NCBI GenBank assembly: GCA_002786065.1
Contig: NHNY01000031.1
Span: 125,510 to 189,509 of the forward strand
Direction: 5' to 3'
From: Microcyclospora pomicola
Lineage: Eukaryota > Ascomycota > Dothideomycetes > Capnodiales
Length of the DNA: 64,000 bases
Shown here one piece after another: positions 10,182 to 21,105 of this stretch. The notes beneath the pieces were generated by a model that did not search any database, was not told the DNA's origin, and saw only the letters and a list, made by a program, of their open reading frames with translations. A program made the translations under genes and the position numbers. Every line of letters begins with the position of its first letter. Within the stretch, counting starts at the first letter, position 1.

Positions 10182-11486
10182 CTAAACCGCCACGGCGTTC
10201 GTGGCTTCGACATACGATTCCCACTGCTTCAATGCCGCGCCGCTCGTGATGCTCCAACGAGCTCGACGCAGGCCCTCCTTCCACCGCAAACCGCCGGGCC
10301 CTCGTTCATTAATCACCTGACCGTCGTCGCCGGCGCCTAATGTGCTCGCCTCTGCATCACAGACTCCACTGATTGCAAGCAGGGCGGCTGTATTGATGAG
10401 GACAAAGTGCAGCACCGGGTCGTCCGCCGGCAACTCGTTGCGCAGGATCTGCATGAGAATCTGCGCGTTCTCCGCTGGCGACTTCCCACCATGCACGTCC
10501 GCGAGTGGATGGCTGGGCAGGCCAAAGTCCGCGGGCGAGATCATGAACTTGGTGATGTTGATGTCTGTCCCCTCGCCGGCGTTATGGACGTGCCAGCAGT
10601 GCGTTGGGCCGGCACATGAAACTTCATCCAGGTTCTCGTCGCCGCATACCACTAGTGCCTTACGCGCTCCGCTCAATCGCAGCGCCTCCGCGAAGTTGAG
10701 CCCGATCTCCTGACGAGCTACACCGAGAATCCGTGCTTCGACCATTCCTGTGTCGTGGACTGGATTGGCGAGGGGGCCGAGGAGGTTGAAGATGGTGCGC
10801 ACAGGGATCTCCTTGCGTACCGGATGGCCATACTTGACGGCAGGATGCCACTCGCGAGCGTAGAGAAAAGCGTAGTTGGACTTCTCGTAGATGCCCGGTA
10901 AGGTCTTGTCGGTAGTCGCGGCAATCACAGGTGGTCTCGGAGCAGCGTTCTGCAGGAGATCGGCAGAACCTGAGATCGAGGTCGAGGAGTTATTGCCGTG
11001 TTTCGCGATCATGAGCATCGCTGAGGCGAGGATAGACGCGGTCGTGGAGACGTTATAGGTGTTGTGACCATCGCCTCCAGTGCCTACTATGTCACACTAC
11101 ACCAATCCCACAATGCATGATCAGCACGTCCGTAACAGCATCTAAGCAAGTGACATGGCATACCAACATACCAATCCACCTCCATAGCTCCCCGCCTTCA
11201 ATCCTCTGCTCTCCACCACCTTCTTCAGTGTCGGGCCATCCACCTGCGGTGCGGCTGCGCGCATTGAAGCGGCACACGCTGACAGCACATCCGGCTGGTG
11301 ATCCTGCCCGGTCGTATGCAGCGCCCAGCAGAGCACACCCAGTTGCACTGGAGAGATGCTGTCGGTGAAGGTCAACGCCACCGCCGCCGCGAGTTCTTCC
11401 GTGCTCACTTTCCGCGCGGACTCGAGCGTCGAGAGGCGTTTGAGCAGCGGCGCTATGGTCACATAGCCTGCGTGATTTGCAGCCAT
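10182..11486 (-). CDS. TRP4: anthranilate phosphoribosyltransferase
   Basis: Second step of the tryptophan branch: transfers phosphoribose from PRPP to anthranilate in the cytosol. Two exons, 11486-11172 and 11096-10182, separated by a 75-nt intron with a GTATGT donor and a TAG acceptor; the product is 409 residues. The splice joins GGGL to CDIVGTGGDGHNTYN, restoring the glycine-rich PRPP motif. KHGNNSSTSISGSADLL follows (Asn where bacterial enzymes have KHGNR), then NLLGPLANPV and DEVS. The N-terminal helical domain (APLLKRLSTLESARKVSTEEL) is complete. ATG at 11486 is the first in frame. A GCN4/CPC1-like half site lies about 145 bp upstream. Assignment is firm. Confidence 0.95.
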
Positions 11487-12475
11487 CTTGGCGAGAAGTT
11501 GCGGCCAGTCAACGAACAGATCGAAACACTATGTCTTACAGTAGCTAGTCCCTTCTTGCTTTGATGTCTGATATAACAGTCGTCGGTCGTTGTCTGTCAT
11601 TAGTCCCTAGATGTAGCTCTACGTCGTCTCGAGTCATGAATCGAAATTCCAAGAGACGACGCACGGACGGGGAAGGTCGAAATCTTTCCCAGCCGAACTT
11701 CATCCTTTCATTCTGCTTTCCATCACCTGGGTACCATCACATTATCCGCAGGCTATGAGACCCACGTCGTCAGCATTGAGAATGGCTGACACGTCCACGC
11801 CTCATGCATTGTCGCTCTTGCTTCGAGGAGTGATGAGACATGGTAGCACGTGATGTACATGGGTGCATCCTGCTCATGATGCTTGATTTCACTTTCTAGG
11901 ACACCTCATCACGACGACAAGGCTCAATTCCTTCTATCGGCTCTACAGCACCGACACACATCGTGCGAAAGCGAGCACATCTATCGACCAGTATCGTATG
12001 CAGACAATAGCACACATAATCCTTCAAGGTCAGTCAACAATCCATTTCAATCCGCTCGTCCGCCATCTCGCACCTCTCTGATGTCGAGAAGACATCCGAA
12101 CCAAGCCCCCCTTAAACCCCATATGATGATTCTAGAGAATTCTGCAATGCTGACGGTTCTCTCGGGAGCCGAATGCGGATCAATTCCATTAAAACTACAC
12201 TTGATCTGACCCTACCTTCATGCCTTACTGTCCTCATTGCATATTCCTGCATCCATTTGGGAAATGTTTACGTTTCTGACAAGTTGGCAGGGTTTTTGTT
12301 ATATACATGAGGTAGTATCAACCACTTCAAGTGAACGGAGGACTTGTTGTCGGAAATCCAAAATGACCTCAATCGAGAGACTGTGTATGAGAACAATGAT
12401 GACTACTTCATCGTACTTTTCCTTGCATACTATCCAACATCATTATTCGTCGTGATAGACATCTCGCCCACCTCC
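11487..12475. other. intergenic, TRP4 promoter plus 3' flank of the aldo-keto reductase gene
   Basis: About 1 kb. The left side is the upstream region of TRP4 and contains ATGACTC at 11631-11637. The rest is AT-richer sequence with only short frames, none convincing. No RNA gene recognised. Confidence 0.5.
11631..11637 (-). promoter_or_regulatory. candidate CPC1/GCN4 site upstream of TRP4
   Basis: On the minus strand the sequence reads ATGACTC, matching seven bases of the ATGACTCAT palindrome bound by GCN4/CPC1. It lies about 145 bp before the TRP4 start codon, in the same orientation. Amino-acid cross-pathway control of TRP genes is established in fungi; occupancy here is inference. Confidence 0.4.
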
Positions 12476-13540
12476 TCAGGTCTCTTTCGGGCTGCTTCCG
12501 TAGCACAGCGTGGCTGTGTGACCGCCGTATCTGTCGCCAGCCGGCACAAAGCTTGCCAATAGAGAGTCAATCTCCTTGACATCATTCGCGCTCAATTCCA
12601 CGTCCACCATGTTCTCCTCGATCCTCTCAGACGTTGTGGCACCCGGGATCGGGATGAAGGTCGGCAGTCCTTCATCGCCACTCTTTGCCTTGATCCAAGC
12701 CACGGCGACTTGTCCAGGTTTGCATCCCTTCTTCCCTGCCAATGTCTCGATCTCCTTGACCAACTCCAGGTTCTTGGGGAAGTTCTCCTCAGAGAACCTT
12801 GGGACGCTGCGCCTGAAATCATCTTCGGGAATGTCGTTGATACTCTTCACTTGGCCTGTCAAGAAACCTCGTCCGAGCGGTGAGTATGCCACGATGGGGA
12901 TGTCGAGCTCTTTGCAAGCTTTGGCCACGCCATTGTCGATGATGTCCGTGCTCCACAAGCTGTACTCCACCTCCACGGCCACGGGCTTGATCACGGTGGC
13001 CGCCCTGCGAATGGTGTCCTCGCTACACTCGGAGAGAGACACGCCGCCGAGTTTACCCGCATCGACGAACTCCTTGGCCGCACGCATCGTCACCTCGATC
13101 GGCGTCTTGGGGTCGACACGTGCTGACTCCCAGATATCCAGCTTCTTCGTGCCACCCAGCACATCGATACACTCTTGGATACTGCGGCGTGTGTTCTCCG
13201 TGCTGCCATCTGGGATGAGCTGGTCGGGCAGACACCCGCCCTTGATCGAGATGACGACCTTCTTCGCATCTTCTGGGTACTTGGTGAAGTATTCATTCAG
13301 CAGATGCAGGCTGTTGCGAGCGGCATTGCCGTAGATTTCACCGCCGTTCCAGAAGTTGGCACCCTGTGCTAGAGCTGTCTTCATGGCAGCGAAGGACTGC
13401 TCTTGCGAGGGCGGGCTGGCACGCCAGGTCAAGCCCATGAGGCCGTAGCCGGTGCTGCTCTCGAGGGAGACGCCTGCGAGGCTGAGGCCGGAGGACTTCA
13501 TGCCCATGGCGGACTTGGCTTTTTCGACGACGGCGGCCAT
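12476..13540 (-). CDS. aldo-keto reductase, AKR8/pyridoxal reductase (Plr1)-like
   Basis: Intronless, 354 residues from the ATG at 13540; the open frame extends further 5' through a Thr-coding (TGT)n repeat, but without another ATG. It is an NADPH-dependent (alpha/beta)8 reductase. The motif FWNGGEIYG is the signature of the pyridoxal reductase group (Plr1 reads GEFYG). VVISIKGG supplies the catalytic Lys and VAYSPLGRGFLTG the C-terminal cofactor face. Relative to standard AKRs the usual Asp is Asn, and the catalytic His position in ..ESARVDPKTPIE is Ala; I believe both are shared with the Plr1 group. Predicted role: pyridoxal to pyridoxine reduction in vitamin B6 salvage. A general carbonyl reductase is the alternative. 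Confidence 0.82.
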   Translation of the reverse strand: MAAVVEKAKSAMGMKSSGLSLAGVSLESSTGYGLMGLTWRASPPSQEQSFAAMKTALAQGANFWNGGEIYGNAARNSLHLLNEYFTKYPEDAKKVVISIKGGCLPDQLIPDGSTENTRRSIQECIDVLGGTKKLDIWESARVDPKTPIEVTMRAAKEFVDAGKLGGVSLSECSEDTIRRAATVIKPVAVEVEYSLWSTDIIDNGVAKACKELDIPIVAYSPLGRGFLTGQVKSINDIPEDDFRRSVPRFSEENFPKNLELVKEIETLAGKKGCKPGQVAVAWIKAKSGDEGLPTFIPIPGATTSERIEENMVDVELSANDVKEIDSLLASFVPAGDRYGGHTATLCYGSSPKET

Positions 13541-14464
13541 TGTTGTTGTTGTTGATGTTGTGGTGGTGGTGGTATAGACGAGATTCAATTTATGACGTGG
13601 GGTAGAGTAGTGGTGACGATCACAGTCGTGTGGAAGATGTGGTGCGTTGTATGCTCCCAGTCAGACTTGGTGGTATAACGATGGGATGGCTTCTCAATCT
13701 CAGCACTTGTGTGTTCGTTTATATAGACGAAGTATCTTCGCAAGGATGTAGGAAAATATACGTTTTGCCTTCGTTGAAAGAAGTATTCCGGACCGGAGCT
13801 GAGTATGACGCTCTATCTCCAGTCCCCCGCAGCTGTCCCGCCACGTTCTTCCAACACGCGCCACAACGTTGATCGGCGTTAGGACATATGCTCGCGTTAC
13901 AGACGCATAGGTGCTGTTCCAACCTCACCAGCGACGGGTCACGGGTGAGCCATAACGCCGTTCTTGGAGCCGGGAAGCTGTTGGGATGAACTCCAATATC
14001 ATCATTGGAAAGCTAGGAACGCATTCAGCGGCGTCGATCCTGCCTCAGGCCTTCACTAGCATAGACGAAGTCCAAAATCTTGCTTTACACCTCATGCATC
14101 GATTCCATGGCACACGCGATACTTCTAGTGAGGACGGGACTTGTATTGAACACTCCCAGACGAGTCGTAGACTCATATGACCCTTGGAGGGCGAGTCGAC
14201 CATGAGTTTCCTTGGCATCAGCACGCGGGTGGCGTGACTTCATGCATGGAGTGTTCTGGGCGGCCCCCTCGCGAGGCTGCATGCCTGCAGGGGAGACCTG
14301 GCCGGCGGACCTGGAGAGCTATCAATGATGGCAGCCTTCCGAGGCGCTGTATCGTGATTCACCTTCGTCGCCTCACGACACTCTCGCGCGCGGTGAACCC
14401 CTCTCTGTAGCGGTGATCTCATACTTGAGTATCTGGATAAGCAAACACCTTGCCGATCGCTAAG
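13541..14464. other. intergenic, no gene seen
   Basis: About 0.9 kb between the divergent starts of the aldo-keto reductase and EF-hand genes, so a shared upstream region. A (TGT)n/(GGT)n tract at 13540-13575 lies directly before the reductase ATG. No convincing frame or RNA gene. Confidence 0.5.
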
Positions 14465-17408
14465 ATGAGCTTTGGCTTCTCCATCGGTGATTTCGTTCTT
14501 ATCGCTGAGCGTTCTTATGCGGTAGGACAGGCGACGATGCGATGTGATCGCGCGGAGTACTCTGCTGACGGTACTGCTAGGTTTGGAAACGATGCTCGGA
14601 AGCTGGTACCGAATATCAAGGTCTAGCGAACTCGGTCTTCATACTTCGTGATATTCTCGATGAGACAAAAGGGTTTCTGCAAAAAGAGATTCCCGATGTG
14701 CCGAACAAGAAACGAGCATTGGACATCGCACGGCTATCTTGTGAGACGACACTCGATGAAGTTGAGGCATTGTTGCAGAAATACCCAAGCCTGGGCTCCA
14801 AGGCTGACAGGCGCATTTTTGACCGTGTACAATTCATTACCAAAGACGTAGACGGGCTGAAGAAGCGTCTCGAGTCAAGTGGGGACACCCTGCAAAGATG
14901 TTTGACCTCGCTGATGAGCCTGTCGATGTTGGACATCCGCCACGCCGTCGACCAGCTCTTGCTCGAGTATAAGCAAGGCAAGCGCGAAAGGTCATCAGTG
15001 ATCTCTGTTGCTCTTGTCGACCATCAAGGAGTCGACGAAGAGGAAGCAATGCGACAGCTTGAGCATGATTTGCTGACAGTGGAAATTCACCCTGATGCGA
15101 TCGATCTACACCACCTAGATATCAAGAAATGGCTTCTCCAGACCATCGAGGAAGAGGGAGTCACGGAATCCACTGAGGCAGAAGCCGAGTTTCATACTGC
15201 TCAGGAATATCTTCAGCCGGAGGTCAATTGGCAGCACAAGTCTACCACACTCACTACTGCCTTCTTGAGCAACCACCAAGGCAAGACCTCGGGTAATACG
15301 GCACCCTCACGGAGTCCTGCGGAACATACAGAGGATAGCGATGGTGAAGACCTTTACGGCACTTCTATAATCGCTGGTGCAACCCGCTACACTCCAAACC
15401 ACCTGGTCCCAAGCGATTCTGGTAGACTAATGTTTTTGGCACCACCTTCCGAGGCGCCCTCTTCTCTTTCTCGACAGAACAGCGTCGGGTCCCATCGCAG
15501 TCAAGCGTCCACTTGGCGACACAGCAGCGAGCCGGACCCAGCATACGTTGCGAAGATGCTCGCCAAGCCCCTCATGGTCGATCCTATCCGTGCCTCAATC
15601 GAGGTCGAGGCTGCAAGTTTCTACTTCAAACGTGCTTTCCATCAACAAGACTACCGGGATCGGGGGTTTCTGACACGTCACGAGGTCATCTCTATCTGCC
15701 ACGACGCTGTCTCCAACGCCAATGTGCCGGTAAGCAAGACATATTTGACCAATCTTGTCCACGCCGGAGACCATAACCGAGACGGGAAGATTGATCAGAA
15801 CGAGTTCCTCGTCATAATGCACAACGTTCTGGAGGCTGTGGTTTTGTTCGGTGGCCAACAGATCATGGCGCAATTCCATGACGATATCGAGCTTGCGGAC
15901 GTAGCGGCCAAAGAACGACAGCAGGAGGATGTCAAAACATCGTTACCCTGGGGCTTTAGCCGACAGGTCGGCCCGCCATATTTCGATCTCGTCGAAATGA
16001 CTGGATTGACGGACGTACCGTCGCTACTGCCACTCGATTCATTCACCTTGATGGCTATAGAGGTGGCGTCGCGAGGCGTGAGCGCCATTGACAAGGCCGA
16101 CACACACTGGACCGAGTCCGTATCCTTGGATCTCCGTCAAAATTCCGCCAAACACTGGGCCGGGTGCGAGACGTTGCAATTCGCTTCACCACGTTTTACG
16201 ATGCACATAGCGTGCACGCCCTGAGTGACCTAGATGAGATGCTTGCAGTGCTGTACATCGTCAATAAAAAGAACCAATTCATGACGATCCACCCCGACAA
16301 GCTACAGGAGATCCGCTCCAAATGTGCTCTCTTGGCGTCACATATTCGTGGCTTTGTTTGGCGACTCGAACATCAGAAGGCCAGCGATACCGCTCTGGAT
16401 ATCCCATCCTGGCCCACGCCGATTACCTTAACCACTGACCTCGCCAATTGGAAGCGAGCACATATGGAGGCATGGGCATGGCACATTTCCGAGATTTCGG
16501 CACAAATGAACTGGGATGGTATGTCCGAGGATCTAGAAAGTGCGCGAGAGTGGTATGCTCCCATGAAGAAGAAGCAGAATATATCGTCTCCTGAATTTTT
16601 GAGTAGTGCTGCTCATCACGACACGGACAATGATCAGTATAGCTTGAATGGTCTAGCTGTGGATGCTGCGAGATCGTTCTCGGCTAAACGTCGCCAGCAA
16701 GACGAAAAGAGATTGGCAGAGATGCAAGGCGTACGACGCTCGGGGTCGATGACGGTGTATATGAGCAGCGCCGAGAAGAAGTTCCGTCTTTCGAAAGGTA
16801 TGTGGACAGGTCACCACGAAGCCATCCTCGCGTCTTGCTAATTGCTGTGTCCGACAGCACCGAAGTTCAAGATCAAAACCGATAACTGTGATCAGCTACG
16901 AGTATTCAATAGGCTCGAAATACCACTGTAAGTAAGGCCAATACACTGAAGCAGCACATTGCATTTTCGATACTGATGCTTGACATAGCGAGCTGTCCGA
17001 ATACCCGACGCACGGCGTAATGAATGTGAAAGTATGGGACAGCGTGCACTCCGGACGAGACCAGCAGCAGACCTTCACGATTTCACGCACCGACGCCGGT
17101 GGTGGCAGTAAGTTTCACCATAGTTCCCGCACATGAACAACCAGCGCTAATGGAGATCAGGATGTGAATTCGACTTCGGCGATGATCGGATCATTGTAAG
17201 ATGGAAGGTCGCTGCGCAGCCCGATCAGCACTTTACGCCTGCTGGGCCATCGCCGTGGCTGGAACTGCTGAGTGGATATATGGACATCTGGGCTGGTGCA
17301 GAGGGGCGATCACAGCAAGAACGGCTAGGTATCTGCAACTGCGACGAGTGCAGCACCCCTGCTGCTCCAGGCAGCCCTGCGATATCAGCGATCTCAACAG
17401 CATGGTAA
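14465..17408 (+). CDS. EF-hand protein with fungal Helo-like N-terminal domain; frame break near 16.1 kb
   Basis: Exon 1 (14465-14521) encodes MSFGFSIGDFVLIAERSYA and splices (59-nt intron, CTGAC branch) to exon 2 at 14581 (VWKRCSEAGTEYQGLANSVF). This is the typical start of the fungal N-terminal domain seen on STAND/NLR-like and related proteins. Exon 2 carries a canonical EF-hand loop, DHNRDGKIDQNE, near 15777-15812. Near 16.10-16.17 kb the coding frame changes (the first ends after LDLRQNS.., the next continues as LGRVRDVAIRFTTFYDAHS) and no GT-AG pair in the right phase joins them. Downstream, introns at 16798-16858, 16929-16988 and 17111-17160 have good sites (GTATGT, GTAAGT, GTAAGT). 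They lead to a TAA at 17408 after ..SAISAISTAW. Function unknown; calcium binding is predicted. The break could be a real mutation, an assembly error, or an atypical intron. Confidence 0.7.
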
Positions 17409-18213
17409 GAAGACGCGGCGGGAACAGCTGATGGAGAGAAGGAGGGTAGAGTTGCGGGCGTCAAAAGACAGTCGGTTGGGACTTGACATGGCGGATCATT
17501 ACGGCTGTGTATGATGTGCTGATCCTCTAGGATGATGAGATGTACCTTGAGCGCGCTCGCCGGGAACCCAGTTCTCGAATCTGTAGGTAAGGTATGTAAT
17601 TATCATTCGATCGTGATCGCGTCCATGTCGTGTCAGCCTCCATCATCACCACCAGAGTCAAGGGATTGAGACGGGCTATGATTTCGCTTGAGCTCTCCCT
17701 TTACCAATCCCAAATCTCAAATCTCAGATCTCCGTGCGTTGAGCGTGATATGTTCCGGCAATGCAGCTGGAGCATCTCAAGTTAAGGACCCGTCAACTAC
17801 TGGGTCGTACACACCACAATGGCCCTCAAAGTGAGACAAGCAAGCACAACGACAGAGATGAACAGTGAACAGCACGCAAAGAGGACGATTCACATTTCCA
17901 TTGCACATAACGAGAGAAAAGTGGCAATCTAGCTAGCTAGCTAGCAAGGTTCAATCATTATCATCAATTCGTCCGGTTTCCCCAAGGAAGAACAGAAATG
18001 AGAAACAAAGCGGGGTTCATGAATGCTCGTGAGATCGCTCTAGGGACTATGATGCTGAAGGTTCGGTAATGCATGCTTTGCCACACAAACTCGTCGAGAA
18101 GAAAGGAAGAGCAAGAAGATGCTGAGAAGGGCATGGAAGATCATCATTCATCAGCCGCGCTTCGCCGGACCCATGGGATCCCAACCAGCGGCATGCTTGG
18201 CGAAGGAACGCAG
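17409..18213. other. intergenic between convergent genes
   Basis: About 0.8 kb holding the 3' flanks of the EF-hand and DUF3824-type genes. It contains a (CTAG)4 run at 17929-17944. No frame or RNA gene could be supported. Confidence 0.5.
17929..17944. repeat. (CTAG)4 microsatellite
   Basis: Four perfect CTAG units in the 3' flank between convergent genes. Confidence 0.8.
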
Positions 18214-20302
18214 CTAACGCCCGTCGCCGCGAGACGCATAGGGATTGCCGCTTTGGTCGACGCCGCCGGCACCGCTCACTGGGACGACCGGAGCGACAGG
18301 GAGGGTGGGGAGTTGCGGCATCCCTCTGGCCATGCCGGTCGCTTGCATGCCGTATGCCATCTGGGGGTTGCCGGCCATGATCTGCATCATCCGCTCGTGA
18401 CGCTCGGATTCCTCGCGCTTCTCCTTGGCCATGCGCTTCTTCCGTCGCTCGCTCTTTCGTTTCTCGATCTCGTGGATCTCGCGCCTGAACATCACGGTTA
18501 GTCAAGGCAGATATGGTGCGGATCAGAGCTACAACATACCGTTGCTCGTTCATCTCCTTCCACTCGGAGAATGCTCCTTTGATACCTAGCGCAGCAATAC
18601 CCACCGCAGCAGCATCTTGCACCCAAGCTTTCGTCTGTTTTTTCCTCGCCTCCTGCGGTGTCATTTCGCCTTCGGCAACAAGTCTGTGTCGTTTCTCGTG
18701 AGCTTCCATACTCGAATAAAGTCCATGTGCGGCATGGATCGTTGCAATCGTAGCGAGACCGGCCGTTAACAATTCCTTCCCCTTCATGTGTTTTCTCCTC
18801 CGCTCCATGTCCGTAGTGCTACTACTATCACTGTGCGGCTCGTCGTCATTCTTCCCCCGATCTCCGCCCCCACCAGCAGCAGCAGCAGCACCACCAGCAC
18901 CTCCCGCGACAAGAGCGCGGTCATTGTTACCATTAGTATCGGGACCGCGAGTCTGACCTCGATCGGTACCGCCGGCGCCGCTCCGGCGAGAATCTGATGC
19001 GGGTGAGCGACGTCTATCGCGGCGACGATTGCGGGAGGGCACGTACGAATCTGCGGAGGAACTGGAAGGGGAACGTCTCTTGCGAGATTTCGATCGCACC
19101 CGATCATACAGAGCCTTGCCGGCGGCTGCAGCAGCACCACCGGCCAATAGTCCCGTGAGCGCTCCCTTTCCAGCTCCGTCGCCTCCACCGCTACCTCGGG
19201 AGTCTCGAGACTGTGAACGACCACGTGGGTCCCGGGATTGCGAGCGACCTCGGAAGCGATCAATGATGCTGCGGCTGCGCGAACGCGGAGCTCGGCTGTC
19301 TGGTGAATAGGAATCACCACGCCCACGCCCCTGAGCAGGTCCGCGAGACTTGGAGCGCGCACCGTTGGCGAGACGGTTAGTAACCAGTCCACCGAGGACG
19401 GCTTCAGCTAGATGACGCTTCGACTTCTTGTCTGGGTCTCTGTCGATCAGGCCATCGATACCACCAGCACCGACGGCCGCTGTAGCAATGCGCTTGCCTT
19501 TGTCGCCAGTCCAAGGCCCAGGTTCCTTGCGGACAAGGACCGCCTCGACAGCGCCGGCTATCAGCGCGGCTTGTGCGGCCTGAGCCCATTTGCGTTCCGT
19601 TTTGCGCTTACCGCCACCACGCGACCGACTGCGTGCCGTTTCTTCGTCGGATGAGTAGCGACGGCTTCGCGGGCCTCGAGAGCGAGATCGAGCACGTGAG
19701 CCCGCGCGAGAGCCGTCCTTTTTGTCTTTGCCGAGTAGGGCACCAGCCACCCCACCAAGCCCAAGGCCCTCAAGGACCTCGCCCACACCCGACTTTTTGC
19801 GTTCGCGACGAGGCGGGGGAGAGTCGGAGTAGTCGGAGTCGTAGTCGCGGTCATCTCGACGTCTACGGTCGCGGCGGCCTGAGCTACGACCCGCTGCATA
19901 TCCCGCCGCTCCGTATGCTGTAGAGCGACCGTCGTCGGAGTAGTCATCGTCGTAGCGCGATCGGCCGCCTACACTACGGGCGCGACGGGCTGGAGGGTAG
20001 TCGTCGTAGCCGCTTCGTCGGTCACGGCCAGGCGGGGGGAAGTCTCGAGGGATGTCTTCGACGCTCTCATCACGGCCACGGAAGACCAGGTCGCGCGGGG
20101 GCGGGCCTTTGCCTCGTTCGATGTAGGTCTCTTCGCGCACATAGTCGGGCTCGTCGCGATCACGTTGGCGGGTACGTCTTGGGATGTGTCAGTGGTGGTG
20201 GCTTCACTTGAGCTGCAGGTGATGCTCGCAGATGGGAACATACACGGTGCGGTAACGCCTAGGCTCGTCGTCGTCGTACCTGGAGCCCTGGTAGACGGAC
20301 AT
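18214..20302 (-). CDS. Arg/Ser-rich DUF3824-type protein
   Basis: Three exons: 20302-20244 (MSVYQGSRYDDDEPRRYRT), 20177-18540 and 18484-18214; introns of 66 and 55 nt with GTATGT donors and CTGAC/CTAAC branches. The product is 655 residues. The N-terminal two thirds are Arg/Ser/Asp-rich with many RSRS and YDDY motifs. They are punctuated by Gly/Ala-rich hydrophobic blocks that look like glycine zippers (GLGLGGVAGALLG, ALIAGAVEAVLV, GALTGLLAGGAAAAAG). The conserved C-terminal block (GKELLTAGLATIATIHAAHGLYSSMEAHEKR, VQDAAAVGIAALGIKGAFSEW) is followed by a basic coiled-coil segment (EIEKRKSERRKKRMAKEKREE). This order is characteristic of DUF3824-type proteins of Pezizomycotina. Role unknown; the glycine-zipper blocks suggest membrane association. 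The exon 3 join restores NEQR-REIHEIEKRK. Confidence 0.82.
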
Positions 20303-21105
20303 CGTGAGGGCGAATTATCAGGGACGATGCTGGCGAGGTGCGGAGGATGTGCAGAGTAGAAGAAGGGTGGCTGTGAGGCCAGCAATGAAGTCGCCGTCGA
20401 CGTGGCTATCGCATCACAGGGTGACGGCTGAAGTAGGTGTCGGTGGCTGAGTAGCAGGAGGAGTATTCACCTCCAATATCGATCAGGCTGTAAGTAGGCG
20501 GACTTGGCACGAGGAAGTGAGGTTGTTGGCGCTGGCGTCGCAGTCACTTCTCAGCTAGTGGGGGGGAGTGAGTGAGGCGGGGCAATTATTGTCAGCCTGG
20601 AAGTGCCGTCAGGCTGAAACGCCGATGAGATCATTCTACATATCCCACGCGCACTTGACCTCGACTTGGTATGTCCATGTAGTATACTGCCATCAACAAC
20701 AAGAAGAACATTGCTTACAGTAGAATCGTGAATAGACTAATAAGAGATGGCAGTCTACCGTAAAATATCGGTGTCCCGTCCGAAAAAGACGGAGCCATCA
20801 AACATTAATACCCACAAACAAGCATCAGGGACGGCAGAGCCAAGATCCAAACATAGAATAAGGTAATAAGGTATTGTAGTCACAGAAGCGTAACTTAACT
20901 CACCTTACGGTACGGCGTAATATTCTGGTCGACGGTATGAACATCACCTTTCAACTCTGCCATTAGGGATACCTTGGGTAGGTGGTCTCTATGCTTTTAT
21001 CTCTTCCCCCAGCACTATACCTACTCTAAGCACTGGAGATGACCGGGTGAAACGACCAGGCCACACCCAACCCTAAACACCGCAATCCAAGCATTTCTCT
21101 CAACC
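20303..21105. other. shared upstream region of DUF3824-type gene and kynurenine formamidase
   Basis: A divergent 0.8-kb promoter region, AT-rich from about 20650 to 20950. No supported frame. The formamidase start has a good context (CAACC before ATG). Confidence 0.5.

Noticed and set aside
16798-16841. Reading the EF-hand gene to the TAA at 16841 as its true end
   Set aside because: A GTATGT donor just before it and three further well-formed introns extend the frame to 17408 with a coherent protein.
15001-17408. Treating the EF-hand protein as a full NLR/STAND receptor
   Set aside because: No NB-ARC, NACHT or repeat domain follows the N-terminal region; only an EF-hand and an unknown C-terminus are present.
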